DNA of 64,000 bases. Source: Chrysomallon squamiferum. Taxonomy: Eukaryota; Mollusca; Gastropoda; Neomphalida; Peltospiridae. Positions 41,201-63,294 of the stretch are shown one piece after another; positions within the stretch are counted from its first letter, which is position 1; each line of letters opens with the position of its first letter. The DNA lies in the NCBI GenBank assembly GCA_012295275.1, contig CM022668.1:6307529-6371528 (forward strand), given 5' to 3'. A program made the position numbers and the translations under genes. A model generated the notes under the pieces. That model was not told the DNA's origin and did no database searches. It was given only the letters and a program-made list of their open reading frames with translations.

Positions 41201-43729
41201 TAACATCAGTTTAACAGAAACTGTTCTGAACATTCTGTGACATGTCTTTTACTAATTATGTGTAGTTATGTTGAAAGCATGAGGGTAACAAAATCAAAAT
41301 TTCATTTAAAAATATAAATTATACTCCCAAATGTGCAATTCAAAATTTTTAAATGATTAATTGTGTTCTTACAGGAAGCTCATAATCTTCACTATCCTCC
41401 TCATCATCTTCTCCTTCTGGTTCTTCATCTAAGCCTGGCAAACCTTCATTAGAGCCCAATAAACCCTTTGCATTACCCGCTGAAACAGAAAACATATTAA
41501 TCATTATCTCACTTACTTGCAATTTAAGGGACTAATTTTCTACATCTTCTTTTTATTCTTATTATTATTGAGAGTTATATTTTATCAAAGATTTATATTC
41601 CTTCACTAAAATTAATTTATTCCTTCTTCTAAAATACATTAAAAATAAACTTTCTTTATTCAAAGCTTTGTCTGAATCAGAATTCACTGTGTTATAAATT
41701 GGGTCTTTAGCTAAACCCACAGACAAAGCAAAAGATTCAGATGACTGCTTGTAAAAAGTTAACAATACTGTTGACGCTCTATTTCATGGGCTTATATGGA
41801 AGAGAAACATTCCAGAAAAATAAAATATAAACATTAATCCTAAAATACACCAAATCATTAAACTTTAATATATATATATATAACGCTATATATAATAATG
41901 TAAGAACAATACAGAGACATATAAACAATTAACGAAAAATGTAGGCTAGATGGGTGAAGTTTATTACATTATGGGTGCAATTGTAAAATTTAGTCTTACT
42001 TTAAGAGGTAATCATAATAATTATATCTAAAAGTAAGGTTTCAAATGAGAGCAAGTTCATATTTTGTGAGTTTTCCAGATTTGATATGGATTTCCCCAAA
42101 TCTGGAAAACTAAGATCCATGAAATTGTAATTATATAAGTATAGTACACCCATGGTTTAAAGATTCAATAAGGTCAAAGGATATATATTGGAGTTTGTAA
42201 AATGATAATTTAATTAAATTATAAGTACCTAAAATTTTGAGATAAGATGTGATTCAGATAATGAATGCTAACAACCCTAGTAGTTCATGAATGTGTTTTC
42301 ACAACTAGTACAACCTGTTGACCATCTACTGAGTTACTTTCCATGTGAATTCATCATTAAAGAAATTCTAAAGGAATTAAGTCTGAAAATAATCTGTTTC
42401 TAAGACTAAATTCCAGCAAGGTGACTTTCATTAAATCGAGGATACACTTTGTATACAAAAGAAATCAAGAAATAAAACAACTCACGTTCTTCAATGGGCC
42501 CTTCGTCTTGTTCAGCTTCCAGTTCAGGATTGTCCATGATGTTATCAAGTGCCAACACAGCATTTTCTACTATTTGTTCTTCAGCAAGCAAGTATTTCTC
42601 TTTGGAGGATGGATTGCTTAAAGAAGCTATGATTTTCTTGTGATCAGCATACATGTCTGTTAAACGGGTTTCAAAATCTTCACCATTGAGGTCAAAAACT
42701 GTGCCAGTGTACATTGCAAATACAGGTTCCTCACCAGAGAGTGTTGCTGATTGGGGTACCTTACCTAAATGAAAATAAATAAATAAATTAAAAACAAATT
42801 AAAAAATGACACAGTTGTTAAGAAAGACCAATTTAATATGTATATTATGATTCTAAAACTCAAAGATTATTATATATAATTAGTAATAAAAATTATTGTA
42901 TCAGAATGTAGATATTTCTATTTTTATATATATTAAATTAATAGTGTAACGAAGTAGTCAATTTATTATCTAAGCAGTCTTACCGCAATTAGTGATATCA
43001 TTGGTATCACAAATATCATCATGGAAAACAATTGTCTGTGGCTTTTTTTGAACAGCTATGCAAAATTCTAAAAACTCGCATTTGCATTTTAACTCATGAC
43101 GCCTGATATCACTGAAAATTAAACATTCAACATTAACATTATTAAAATATGAAAATTTTGTTAAATTATTACTCACAGCAACTTAAGAGCAGTTCTAAAT
43201 TTTCATCTTACTTCTCAAAAAATCTATTTTAAAAATATAAGTGATATAAATTAAAGAAAAGTTAAAGATTTAGCCAAAAGACTGTAGAAATTATTGTTTG
43301 TATGGCTGCAAAAGAATTAAAAAATTAAAGACAATAAAACTATTAAAAAAGGACAAAACAAAACAAAAAATATATTTTTTCTTTTTAAATTGCAAATAAA
43401 ATAAGACCTAATATTTGATTAATTGCTGTACTATAAAGAAATGGAGAAATCTCAGTAATGACATTATAAAAAAGATTTATCATAAATTTCAATAAGTTCC
43501 AAAGAAATCTGCTAAAAAACAACAGTTAATTAAAAATATCAAAAACCTACACAATTAGTACACCAGAATGTTTTGCAATACATTTTGAGAGTTGGTCTAA
43601 ATCTTTCTCTAAGAGGACATTACAGGAAACAACTTCGTTTTCCAGTCTACATCCTTCAAAGCAAAACTGCGAGGAGTTTCCTTGAGATGTAACAACAAAG
43701 GTGCTTAATAACAGCAGTACTGTCAACAT
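32619..43729 (-). CDS. Single-pass membrane protein with Cys-rich ectodomain and 19-residue-repeat cytoplasmic tail, fifteen exons
   Basis: Predicted exons (minus): 43729-43551, 43111-42984, 42764-42486, 41479-41373, 39682-39587, 39094-38882, 38618-38574, 38058-38014, 37631-37599, 36665-36621, 36039-35815, 35407-35357, 35233-35000, 34400-34350, 34046-32619. All have AG/GT borders and the joined frame is open for 1,052 residues. Residues 1-17 are a signal peptide (MLTVLLLLSTFVVTSQG). Residues 18-102 are Cys-rich; LKCKCEFLEFC resembles an LRR C-terminal cap, but no LRRs are seen. Residues 103-236 are acidic. Residues 240-262 form one membrane span (MLMIIIVACHFVLIFVII...). The rest is charged: a basic patch (RRKKKKR), short 11-17-residue exons, and duplicated cassettes (exon 6 like 11; 10 like 12 and 14; 13 like the head of 15). 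Exon 15 carries about 19 repeats of 19 residues. I know no family with this make-up; function is unknown. No transcript evidence; the short exons are least certain. Confidence 0.72.
32690..33790 (-). repeat. Array 1: intact in-frame 57-bp coding repeats
   Basis: Nineteen consecutive 19-residue units with no stop. Fifteen are type A (DVKILPEKSSHRLKYRDEQ, with RF, CDEQ, HQEEQ and V variants). Four are type B (DDKISQNMSHTRSQKRLEQ and variants). A and B align residue for residue. One B unit opens the array and three alternate with A at the C-terminal end. Many A units are almost identical at the DNA level, including silent sites, which points to recent unequal exchange or conversion. Diverged units flank both ends. 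Confidence 0.92.
34553..34598 (-). other. Possible unused or decayed mini-exon
   Basis: After a good acceptor (TTTCTGTAG) the minus strand reads PSDVKPYNQNDPAD, which resembles mini-exon 8 (TSHPTAHDRNDLERG). No GTGAGT-type donor follows where its relatives have one. It may be a relic of a duplicated mini-exon and is left out of the gene model. Confidence 0.3.
34684..34870. repeat. AAT/AAC/GAT triplet repeat in intron 14 of the membrane-protein gene
   Basis: About 190 bp of imperfect ATA/ACA/GAT triplets. Related triplet fields lie at about 38159-38300 and 38683-38760 in introns 7 and 6. All sit at equivalent places in introns that share flanking sequence, as expected of duplicated exon-intron cassettes. 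Confidence 0.75.
35476..35504. repeat. (GT)n in intron 11
   Basis: A short GT run just upstream of exon 12 on the minus strand. A longer (GT)n tract lies at an equivalent place upstream of exon 10 (about 36719-36761). Confidence 0.8.
37200..37450. repeat. Dispersed repeat copy 1 (intron 9)
   Basis: This segment shares blocks with the reverse complement of 41937-42130: TGTAGGCTAGA, TAAGGTTTC, CAGATTTGG and ATGAAAT in the same order. It contains a chance 61-codon open frame (37204-37389, +) with no recognisable motif. It is probably a copy of an unidentified mobile element. Confidence 0.4.
38351..38446. mobile_element. Small insertion flanked by a target-site-like duplication
   Basis: About 96 bp, richer in GC and CpG than the intron around it, sits between GATTGGTCTCTGTG (38337-38350) and GATTGGTCTCAGTG (38447-38460). 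The homologous intron copies near 34903 and 38770 lack the insert. This is what a short non-autonomous element with a 14-bp duplication would leave. The family is unknown. Confidence 0.5.
39700..41370. other. Intron 4 of the membrane-protein gene
   Basis: A 1.7-kb intron between the acidic ectodomain exon and the membrane-span exon. The part at about 40190-40960 is less repetitive than its surroundings and has scattered coding-like stretches on the minus strand broken by stops, perhaps an old pseudogene or mobile-element relic. I could not identify it. Confidence 0.4.
41937..42130. repeat. Dispersed repeat copy 2 (intron 3)
   Basis: The inverted counterpart of 37200-37450, diverged. It contains a short palindrome-like pair (TTTCCAGATTTG ... 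CAAATCTGGAAA, about 42071-42108). Confidence 0.4.
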
Positions 43730-44621
43730 AATGCTCCTGCTGCAGCATAAGAAAATAGAAAAAAAGCCATTAATACTATTTTATTATTTAAAAATTAAAA
43801 CAAAAATTAAGTAAAATAAAACTATACTAAACAACACATATACACACACATGCACAAAAACAAAATAAAAACAATAAAAAAAATAAATAACAGTACAACA
43901 AATTTTATGGTCTGTAATGTACCATTTCTGGAAAGGAGGAAATTTTTCCTGGAATACTATAAAAAAAAAAAAAAAAGACCTCAACTCTTTAAACAATATG
44001 AAATTAGACTGGACATACTGAGATAAATATTGATTAGATTCACAAGATTAGAATAGCCTGTGTCTCTCATATTTATCAGCATTCCATGCAAATAATTACT
44101 CTTTAATATTTTTTTAATGCATTATTTAATATTTTAACATCAGTTGTGTGAAAAATAATGCTTATTACTCTTCAATATTTTAAAAAAGTATTAGTTAATA
44201 TTTCAGCATCCTTTATGTGAGTTTTATTTTTTATTATTATTATTTTTTTTTTAAATGTTACTAGAGCTACCAGATAGTTTATCCAGATTCAAGAAAACTG
44301 GTAAGGGTATAAATTTGCCATTAAATACAATTTCGTTTTTGTTTTATACTAGCCATTGCTTATTTAGCATTGATAAAAGTTTACATTAACAAAAATATTA
44401 AAAAAAAATCCAGAAATATGAGGAACTCCAAAAATATTTGATAAAAGGTGTCACCTGTGATCTGTACCACAAAATATATTTAATTATTATTTTGAGCAGC
44501 TTAAGTCAGTTATTTCTGGGAGGCGTTAGAATCAGTCACTATGTGTCCTGGTCTGACTTAATATTAATTTAATCATTAAGAGCTCTCAAACTTTGACTCA
44601 AAGAAATTATTCGGGCCTGTG

Positions 44622-44666
<45 letters not shown>

Positions 44667-45455
44667 TGTTATTCTTGTACAAACAACAGTTCTCTATCAT
44701 TCAAAAATTTATGTTAATTTAAATGAAATTAATTCAAAGCTGTACGAAGCAGACGATCAAACCATAGATAATGGTAACTATGACACGTCATCACAATAAG
44801 GCGGAAGTTACTATATATGGTTACATCCGGGATATTTTAGCGTCGCTCTGTATCATGTCTATAAATAAACACTGATTGGTTTCTTTCCTTTGATGTCTGT
44901 CTGTCTCTAAAATAAAAAATGAATCTATTTCCAATAATAGTATTTTGTAAGAATGTGGGATATTTTGTTCTTGTTGTTGTTTGTTTGTTGTTGTTTTGAG
45001 TTGTTTTTGTTTGGGTTTTTTATTGGTTTTTTGGTTTTTTGTTGGGGTTTTTTATTGGTTTTTTGGTTGTTGTTTTTATTTTTTTTATTTTTTTTTTTTT
45101 TTTTGGTAATACAGTGAGATCAGCATGATTCGGAGTTCGCGCCATTTATTACTTTTAAATAGAGTTAAACCTCGTTATAAAACCTAGTGGTATACCGCCA
45201 TCCTATATAATGTACTGATTTCAGTAATCGTGTCTTAATGATATGATACGAGATCTTAAAAATTAAGCTTTCATTAATTTATTCATTTGTTCATTCATTC
45301 ATTCAATCATTTATTCCTTTAATTTGTATACAGTGATCAACAGAGAGAATGAATTAAAAAGAAAATCCAAGAAGAATATACCTCTATCTCTCCTGTTCCG
45401 TATAAACCTCTTTCTCACTTTCTGTCTTTTTCCCTGTCTTTCTTTCTATGTTTTT

Positions 45456-45528
<73 letters not shown>

Positions 45529-46617
45529 CTGTCTGTAAAAGAAAAGAAACTATTATTATACAAAACAAAAAATAAAAATCATTTAACTTCTCTGTACTGT
45601 TTCTATTTCTAACTGAAGTAGCTAACACTTATTGTCTATCGCTTCCTGAAGTCTTAAAATAACTGATAAAAATAAACGCAATCGTAGACAAATAAAGATT
45701 TTTTTTTATTATCATTGACGTAGAGCTCTTTGTTTTCAACAAGATCAGTTAAATAATATCTTCCTGTAATTTACAGGTAACATGAATAGTTATGAGCAGC
45801 AATAGTCATATTAATAACCACAACAACAGAAATAATAATAATAATAACAACAACAACAATAACAATTACAACACCAGTAATATAGTAATAATAACAGTAT
45901 TTATTTATAATATTACTATTATTATTATTAATATTGATAGATAAATTGATTAACTGACAGACAGATAGGCAGATACAGATTTCTAAATTGATGTAGATAC
46001 TGATATAGATCTAGATAAACAATGATGATGACAATTTAAAAAAGCCTATTTCAGAAATCTAGCTAGGATAATAATTTCTTTCTGTTTAGACAAGTCAGTC
46101 ATTGAACAAGTTACAGATGACTTGATACGGTGATGTTGATATTATTCCAGCTCTATTATTTACAGTCCACTATATCGAACGTCTACCGTTCTTTTATCAT
46201 CCACCAGTTGATGTTTTACTACATGTATGCCTTACGATCACATATTAAACATTTCACGTAACCATTGCATGTGTTTAACACTTATTAACGGCATAACAAC
46301 ACAGTTAGCATGACAACCAGTTAAGAAAGGGAGAATCGTTATATCAATTTATAATGTGCATATCGCACTTTATTCTGCCCTGAGAGACAGAAAAATCTGT
46401 AATAGAAATTGATGTGACTTTTTCTCTACATTTTTTTTATGCGTTTCCGTGCGACGTACAATTGTAAAATGTGTGTTTAAGCTCTCGATAAAGTGGTTGT
46501 GATTCTCAAAGGAAAATACATTCTAAAGTGTTAACTACAGGTCAAAAGTGTATTTTATTTATTTATAATTATCAACAAATTTGAATTTAAAAAAATAATA
46601 ATAATAATAATTTAGAA
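43730..46617. other. Intergenic region between the membrane-protein gene and lectin gene B
   Basis: No exon is recognised. It contains an (ATT)n run (about 44622-44664), a T/G-rich stretch (44960-45110) and a perfect (CT)n tract (45458-45525). A short segment at about 44745-44890 has more CpG (GGCGGAAGTTACTATATATGG and CATCCGGGATATTTTAGCG). It lies about 1.1 kb upstream of the membrane-protein ATG and could be its promoter or first untranslated exon; this is only a guess from composition. Confidence 0.45.
45458..45525. repeat. (CT)n microsatellite
   Basis: An uninterrupted CT run of about 68 bp in intergenic DNA upstream of gene B. Confidence 0.95.
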
Positions 46618-50221
<3,604 letters not shown>

Positions 50222-50264
50222 AATTACTAAATGAAACTGTATTTTGGTTTCTGTCGATTAAGAG

Positions 50265-50298
<34 letters not shown>

Positions 50299-50499
50299 AG
50301 AGGTCTTATGATTGGTTGGAGATTGATTATTCATCAGCATTCGTGTCAAACTGTGTTGCAGCTTTATCATTGGTTAATTACCAAGTAGGAGCCGTTTCAT
50401 TAGCTGCACATTTTACTGAACATCTCTTCGTGATCCGTTTTGTCAAAATTTTGTGTGGGTTTTTTTGTGTTTTTTTCTTTTCACTGGTTAATACTTTTT

Positions 50500-50537
<38 letters not shown>

Positions 50538-50571
50538 TAAATTTTGTTCCTGCTTGTTTGTTCGAAAAGCT

Positions 50572-50577
50572 AATAAA
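50572..50577 (+). terminator. Possible poly(A) signal of gene B
   Basis: AATAAA lies about 350 bases after the stop codon. An A-run of about 28 bases at 50269-50296 lies between. Confidence 0.35.
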
Positions 50578-52653
<2,076 letters not shown>

Positions 52654-52659
52654 TTTATT
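52654..52659 (-). terminator. Possible poly(A) signal of gene C
   Basis: AATAAA on the minus strand about 190 bases past the stop codon of gene C. Confidence 0.35.
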
Positions 52660-52849
52660 CTATCGAATACATATTGGGTCTCTGTACGTGTGTGTGCGTG
52701 TATGTCTCTTTGCATGGGTGTGCGTTGGTGTGTGGGTGTTTATATGTGTGAGTGTTTTTGGGAGTAGGTACGTGTGCATGAGTGTACATCTGGTTGTCTG
52801 TCTGCGTACGTTTTCTAGCTTCATTCGTTATCAGGTGGTACTCCTGCTT

Positions 52850-58269
<5,420 letters not shown>

Positions 58270-58331
58270 TTTCTTGTTCTCAACACCCTCACAGTGATAA
58301 CACAGTTTTTGTCTGGCAGTTACTGAGGTGC

Positions 58332-58341
58332 GCTTTTATCT
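58332..58341 (-). promoter_or_regulatory. Possible TATA-like element of gene C
   Basis: The minus strand reads AGATAAAAGC about 65 bases upstream of the gene C ATG. The position fits a short 5' leader. Support is by position and motif only. Confidence 0.3.
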
Positions 58342-58655
58342 ACGGACAAAATCAATAACGCGAAAGAACGTACCTTGAAAATTGCATTGTAGAAAACGGT
58401 CAGTTTATTTTATTAATAAGTCGTACTTTTTCATCTTCTTCTTCTTCTTCTTCTTCTTATTATTATTATTATTATTATCTCTAAGCAGTATCCTTTCACA
58501 TGCATTGATATAGAGGGATTTATTTAGGAATATTTAAAGCTACTGTCACACAGTGCGATTCAAAATAAGATCATTATTATTTATTTTTTCCCTAATGAAA
58601 AGTGAGTTAGCCAGTCAGCGAGTCAGCGCTTCATTTTAATCAATGGAGGATTTGT

Positions 58656-58695
<40 letters not shown>

Positions 58696-59929
58696 ATATT
58701 ATAATTATTCTTATTTCATTTCTATTTTTTATTTTTTTTTATTATTTTTTTTTTCTACTTCATTTTATTGTAACTACCAGTTTTCCTATTTAGAAAACAG
58801 GGTAGTTCTCAATAAAAAGTGGTTTGACTATCAGCGTCATTACTGTTTGTTTGTTTAGGGATTTCCAAGCCCGACACTCTTAACCATACGTAATTATAAC
58901 TTGTAGAATTGTCTAGTGTGTAAGGGCCTTTAACCTTACAATCATTATATTTTCAATTAATGCGCTGAAGAACCCGAAGGTGTTTAACAATACTGTTGTC
59001 AAAACGCCATTTTAAATTATTAATTATATTTTTTATTTAATTAATCCACTGCATATAAAAGTATTGATTGTGTTGAATTTTCTGTTTAAATTATAAAAGT
59101 GTGAAACTAAACGAAGTGTTCAAGCATATTCAAAAATATATGTAATCGTTACCTTAATACGATCTTATTAAAAAGAAAACAACAATTATTTGTTATTATT
59201 TTATTCTAAGCGATCCTGAAATAAACCTTAAGCAGGTAAAATCCAATTATCTTCATTAATTTTATTATTTGATATAATCGATTATTTCTAAATGAAATAA
59301 CTCAGTGTTTCCTATCGATAATTGAGAGGAGTTCATTTATAGAAAGATATATTGACTGATACTCAGACAGACCGACAGACAGACAGTGAGACTCACAAAC
59401 AGACGGATACAAAGACTATAGAGACATGTAGACAAACAGAAAAACAACCAAGTAAATGCTACAGTCGTACTGACGTCTTTCATATTGTATCGATTATCGT
59501 TAGCAATCACAAATGCACGAAGAAATAGATAAACACGAGAAACTGACATATAGACAGACAGATAAATGGTACAGTCGTACTGACATCTTTTATATAATAT
59601 CGATTATCGTTATCATTCACAAATGCACAAACATACAAACAGACAGACAGAGAGTGTTAGAACTAGGGATGTGCATATATTTATAGATACTAACAGACAT
59701 ATACATTTATGGATGGAAGAACTAAGTGACGGACAATGAACAGATAAGCGGAAGAAAGCATGAATCTGTGAATGGATGGATGGATGGTCAGATGAATTGA
59801 TGTATTAGAAAATTCTAGATATCTCATGGACACATGTAATTATACAAAGAGATATGCTTAATAAGATGCACCCTTCGAAACTATCCCATTTCTAAAATCA
59901 GTCTAGATTATTCTACACTTTTACAAATT
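58342..59929. other. Intergenic DNA downstream of the innexin region and upstream of gene C
   Basis: No gene is seen. It contains CTT/ATT repeats (58436-58480), a (TTTA)n run (about 58650-58694) and an imperfect direct repeat. In that repeat ACAGTCGTACTGAC and ATCGATTATCGTTA occur near 59461 and again 110 bp later. Confidence 0.55.
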
Positions 59930-60052
59930 AAGCAAATCCACAACGTTAAGCAAGTCCTCAACACTAAACAAGTCCATAATATCCAGCAAATCGACAACGT
60001 TAACATAGTCCTGAGCGTCAAGCATGTCTTCAACGTTAAGCAAGTTCAAACT
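59930..60052. repeat. 18-bp minisatellite, about seven copies
   Basis: Unit AACGTTAAGCAAGTCCTC with substitutions but no length change. Because 18 is a multiple of three, both strands have an open hexapeptide repeat. The minus strand reads NLLNVE DMLDAQ DYVNVV DLLDIM DLFSVE DLLNVV DLLNL then stop. No start codon or clear splice site frames it. Confidence 0.7.
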
Positions 60053-60199
60053 TGAGCTTCACTTGAAATGTTTCGCCTCAAAGATCTTCAGTCGTATTTC
60101 ATGTTTTATAATTCCTAAAAGAAATGCACGATTATTCAGCGGGTTAAAATTTAATTAAAATGTAGTTTGAATACTGTGTTGTCGTTGTTGTTTTTGTGA

Positions 60200-60386
60200 A
60201 TGGTGTCTTCATCTTTCTTGACGTGTTCGTCATCACATTTGTTTCGAGAGAGTAAACTCCTGAGACGTTTACAGAAAATCGTTTCAAAGTTTCATGTTTC
60301 TAAAGAATACATTAAGAATGAAATAAAGAGTCATGTGTTAAATGCCTTCGAAAAGAATGATGCGAAATTTATCATCGATGTCACCA
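60200..60386 (+). CDS. Candidate first exon of an unknown gene
   Basis: Begins with ATG at 60200 and stays open for 62 codons up to a GTATGT donor at 60387. The product has a normal amino-acid mix unlike the repeat-derived frames around it, with a helical-looking basic segment (LLRRLQKIVSKFHVSKEYI, then KNEIKSHVLNAFEKNDAKF). I do not recognise the family. No second exon was found; continuing on this strand would run through the (CT)n tract and opposite the innexin exon. It could also be chance or a pseudogene. Confidence 0.3.
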
Positions 60387-60445
60387 GTATGTGAATAAAT
60401 GAATGAATGATCTGAAAAGGAATGTCATAGTGAAAGAAGATGATG

Positions 60446-60682
<237 letters not shown>

Positions 60683-60861
60683 CAAAGTTCAACAAGATAA
60701 TTAGGTGTTATATCTGGATTAAATTTTAAAAAAAAAAAAACACTTGAAATGTAATACATCGTCGTATATATGCACGTTTCAAATTAAATAATACAATCAA
60801 GCAAACTAATGTTCAGTATATTTGTTCGATCGCCTCAGAAGACAGCTGTTTATCGACAATT

Positions 60862-62107
60862 TTAAAGATTTACAGAATGTTCCGTGTTATTTTGTAGATG
60901 ATTCTTCAAATTCATCTTTCCACATTTTTTCCAGAACTCCTCTGTTACGTCATCAACATTCCCAGCATTCCAATCTTCCAGTTTGTGACTCCTCCACAGA
61001 AATATCACCCACAGCAAATTAAAGACATCCTGTGATATTAGGTACGAGGTGTTCCTCTCCAACATCCTCAACAAGAAAATACCGTCCTGTTGCAAATAAC
61101 GTCGGCAGAATGTGTGAAAAAGACCCATGTCGTCTGCTAGCATATTTTTCATACTGACTCGGTATTTTTCCAGAAATCTCTCTCGTTTAGAAACGATGAT
61201 TAACTCGGTTGTCCATGAGATGAGGCTAAGGACGGTTGCTACTGCCAGCAAAGCAAAGATGAACCAAAGGAGTATGTACATCTTCTCCAGAAAGAGGTTG
61301 ATGGACAAGACACACTGCACTGTCCAGTTCTGGATATTCTGAAGTTGTCGGATCTCGAAGTCACAGAGCGAAATTCTCGGGAACTGACGGGAATCGATCC
61401 AAAATTCGTTTCGTAAGAGGGACGAAACGACCTCGATGCCGTAGGTGTAGTAGTCAATTTTCAAGAAAGCTGAGAGCAGAGGAAACTGAACGATGACGTT
61501 GACGAGGTAGAGAATCTTTGTCAAAAGAAACAACAGGACGAGATAGGACCCAGACTTGGTGGTGAGAGACAGGAATTTTTTAGAAAACATGTCTCTAAAT
61601 CTGTCTATGTAGACAGCTGTTTGACTCAGAATCTCTCGTCTTTCCTTTACATCAGTGTGTTCCAAATCAGCGTCTATTGTCTTCTCAATGATGAGTTTAA
61701 TATTCACCCCGCATTTAGCATTTAGCGATTTCCAGAAAAGATGCGGCAGGAAAAACAGCAATGCCTGAACCATGAACATAATGGCCACCCAGGGATAGAA
61801 AATTATTCTCGTTTTCTGTCGATTTGTTTGCTCAACGGGGATTGGGTCATTCATGGTCACGTGATACATTGACGATATCCAGCAGAAAGAATTGACGTAA
61901 GCAGTGAACTGGTCTGGTTCTGTCGCGTATTCGGCTGGAACCCAGCAGTGAATAGGATCGCCTACCAGCTGTGACGTGCCCACCGACACCGCCATCACCA
62001 GCAGTAATACAGCTACGACGACATAATGAAGACGGTCGACTTTGTCGTCGTCACGGACAGGTCGCAGTAGTTTGAACTTTGGCAGCGCGCCAAATATTTG
62101 GTCTAAC
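60862..62107 (-). CDS. Innexin, last and main exon (start exon not found)
   Basis: The exon enters at an acceptor (TTATTTTAG at 62108) in phase 1 and encodes 414 residues to the stop at 60862. It begins LDQIFGALPKFKLLRPVRDDD, matching the innexin cytoplasmic N-terminus. Four membrane spans are visible: VVVAVLLLVMAVSV; FYPWVAIMFMVQALLFFLPH; YLVLLFLLTKILYLVNVIV; ILLWFIFALLAVATVLSLIS. Each extracellular loop has the family's two cysteines (HCWVP...FCWISSMYHV; SLCDFEIRQ...TVQCVL). The conserved TVQCVLSINLFLEKMYILLW block is present. The family signature YYQWV is FYPWV here. Innexins form gap junctions and hemichannels in invertebrates. Open frame upstream of 62107 is translated (CATA)n repeat and is not part of the protein. 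The initiating methionine must lie in an upstream exon, perhaps beyond the window. Confidence 0.95.
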
Positions 62108-62109
62108 CT

Positions 62110-62500
62110 AAAATAACAAAGAAAAATGCATATATAGTCAGAAACATACATACATAGATATACACACACACATATATATAATGTACATACATATACACAT
62201 ACATACATACACTCATGCACACATACACACTTTTACACATATATAAAAACACAGTCATACATACATACGTACGAATGCATATATATATATACACACGAAC
62301 ATACATACATACATACATTATATGTACAGACACATACATACATACCTACTGACATACACATACATATAAAGATACATATATGCATACATAAATACAACAC
62401 ACAGCCACAGGTACACACATACATACATACATATATACATACATACAAACACGCACGGACAGACACACACACACACACATACACATATAGAAACACGCTC
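62110..62500. repeat. (CATA)n and (CA)n repeats in the innexin 5' intron
   Basis: Imperfect ACAT/ACAC tetramers. They generate long but meaningless Y/V/C-rich frames on the minus strand. Confidence 0.85.
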
Positions 62501-62681
62501 ATACTTCTGAGACTATATGAAAAATGTATATATATATATATCCTTTCATAAATAAATACCGCATATACAGACACACAAACAGGTAGTAGCTGCTTAGACA
62601 GACAGACAGACAGTTGGACAAACGAGAACATCTCAATAGCATTTTTAACAGCGCAGAGTCTGTGAAACTCTCACTTTAAGT

Positions 62682-63003
62682 CAGTTTATGTCTAACACAG
62701 TAAGCAGTTCACTCTTTATTTTTATTTATGTCTAACACAGTAAGTAGTTCACTCTTTATTTTATTTATGTCTAACACAGTAAGCAGTTCACTCTTTATTT
62801 TTATTTATGTCTAACACAGTAAGCAGTTCACTCTTTATTTTTATTTATGTCTAACACAGTAAGTAGTTCACTCTTTATTTGTATTTATGTCTAATACAGT
62901 AAGTAGTTCACTCTTTATTTTTATTTATGTCTAATACAGTAAGTAGTTCACTCTTTATTTTTATTTATGTCTAACACAGTAAGTAGTTCACTCTTTAATT
63001 TTA
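62682..63003. repeat. 40-bp minisatellite, eight copies
   Basis: Copies of a unit beginning TCTAACACAGTAAGCAGTTC and ending TTATTTTTATTTATG start at 62691, 62731, 62770, 62810, 62850, 62890, 62930 and 62970. Spacing is 39-40 bp with few substitutions. Confidence 0.92.
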
Positions 63004-63145
63004 TTCATCATCATTATTTGCTTCTACTACTACCTTTACTACTACTATTACTACTACTACCACTACCACAAATCTATAATTATTATCATCATTATAATCA
63101 TCATACTTATCATTTTATTATTATTATTATAACCACTGCTACTAC

Positions 63146-63207
<62 letters not shown>

Positions 63208-63230
63208 TTATTAAACATTCAAAAAACAAT
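63004..63230. repeat. TAC then ATT triplet repeats
   Basis: TAC/ACT triplets pass into a perfect ATT run (about 63145-63195). A CA-rich stretch follows (63240-63290). Confidence 0.85.
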
Positions 63231-63294
63231 ATATACGTACATACAATCATATATATATAATCACATACACACCAACACATACACACCCATCCAT

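Noticed and set aside
62103-62631. Y/V/C-rich minus-strand frames upstream of the innexin
   Set aside because: These are translations of (CATA)n repeats in the intron. A clear acceptor at 62108 marks the true exon start.
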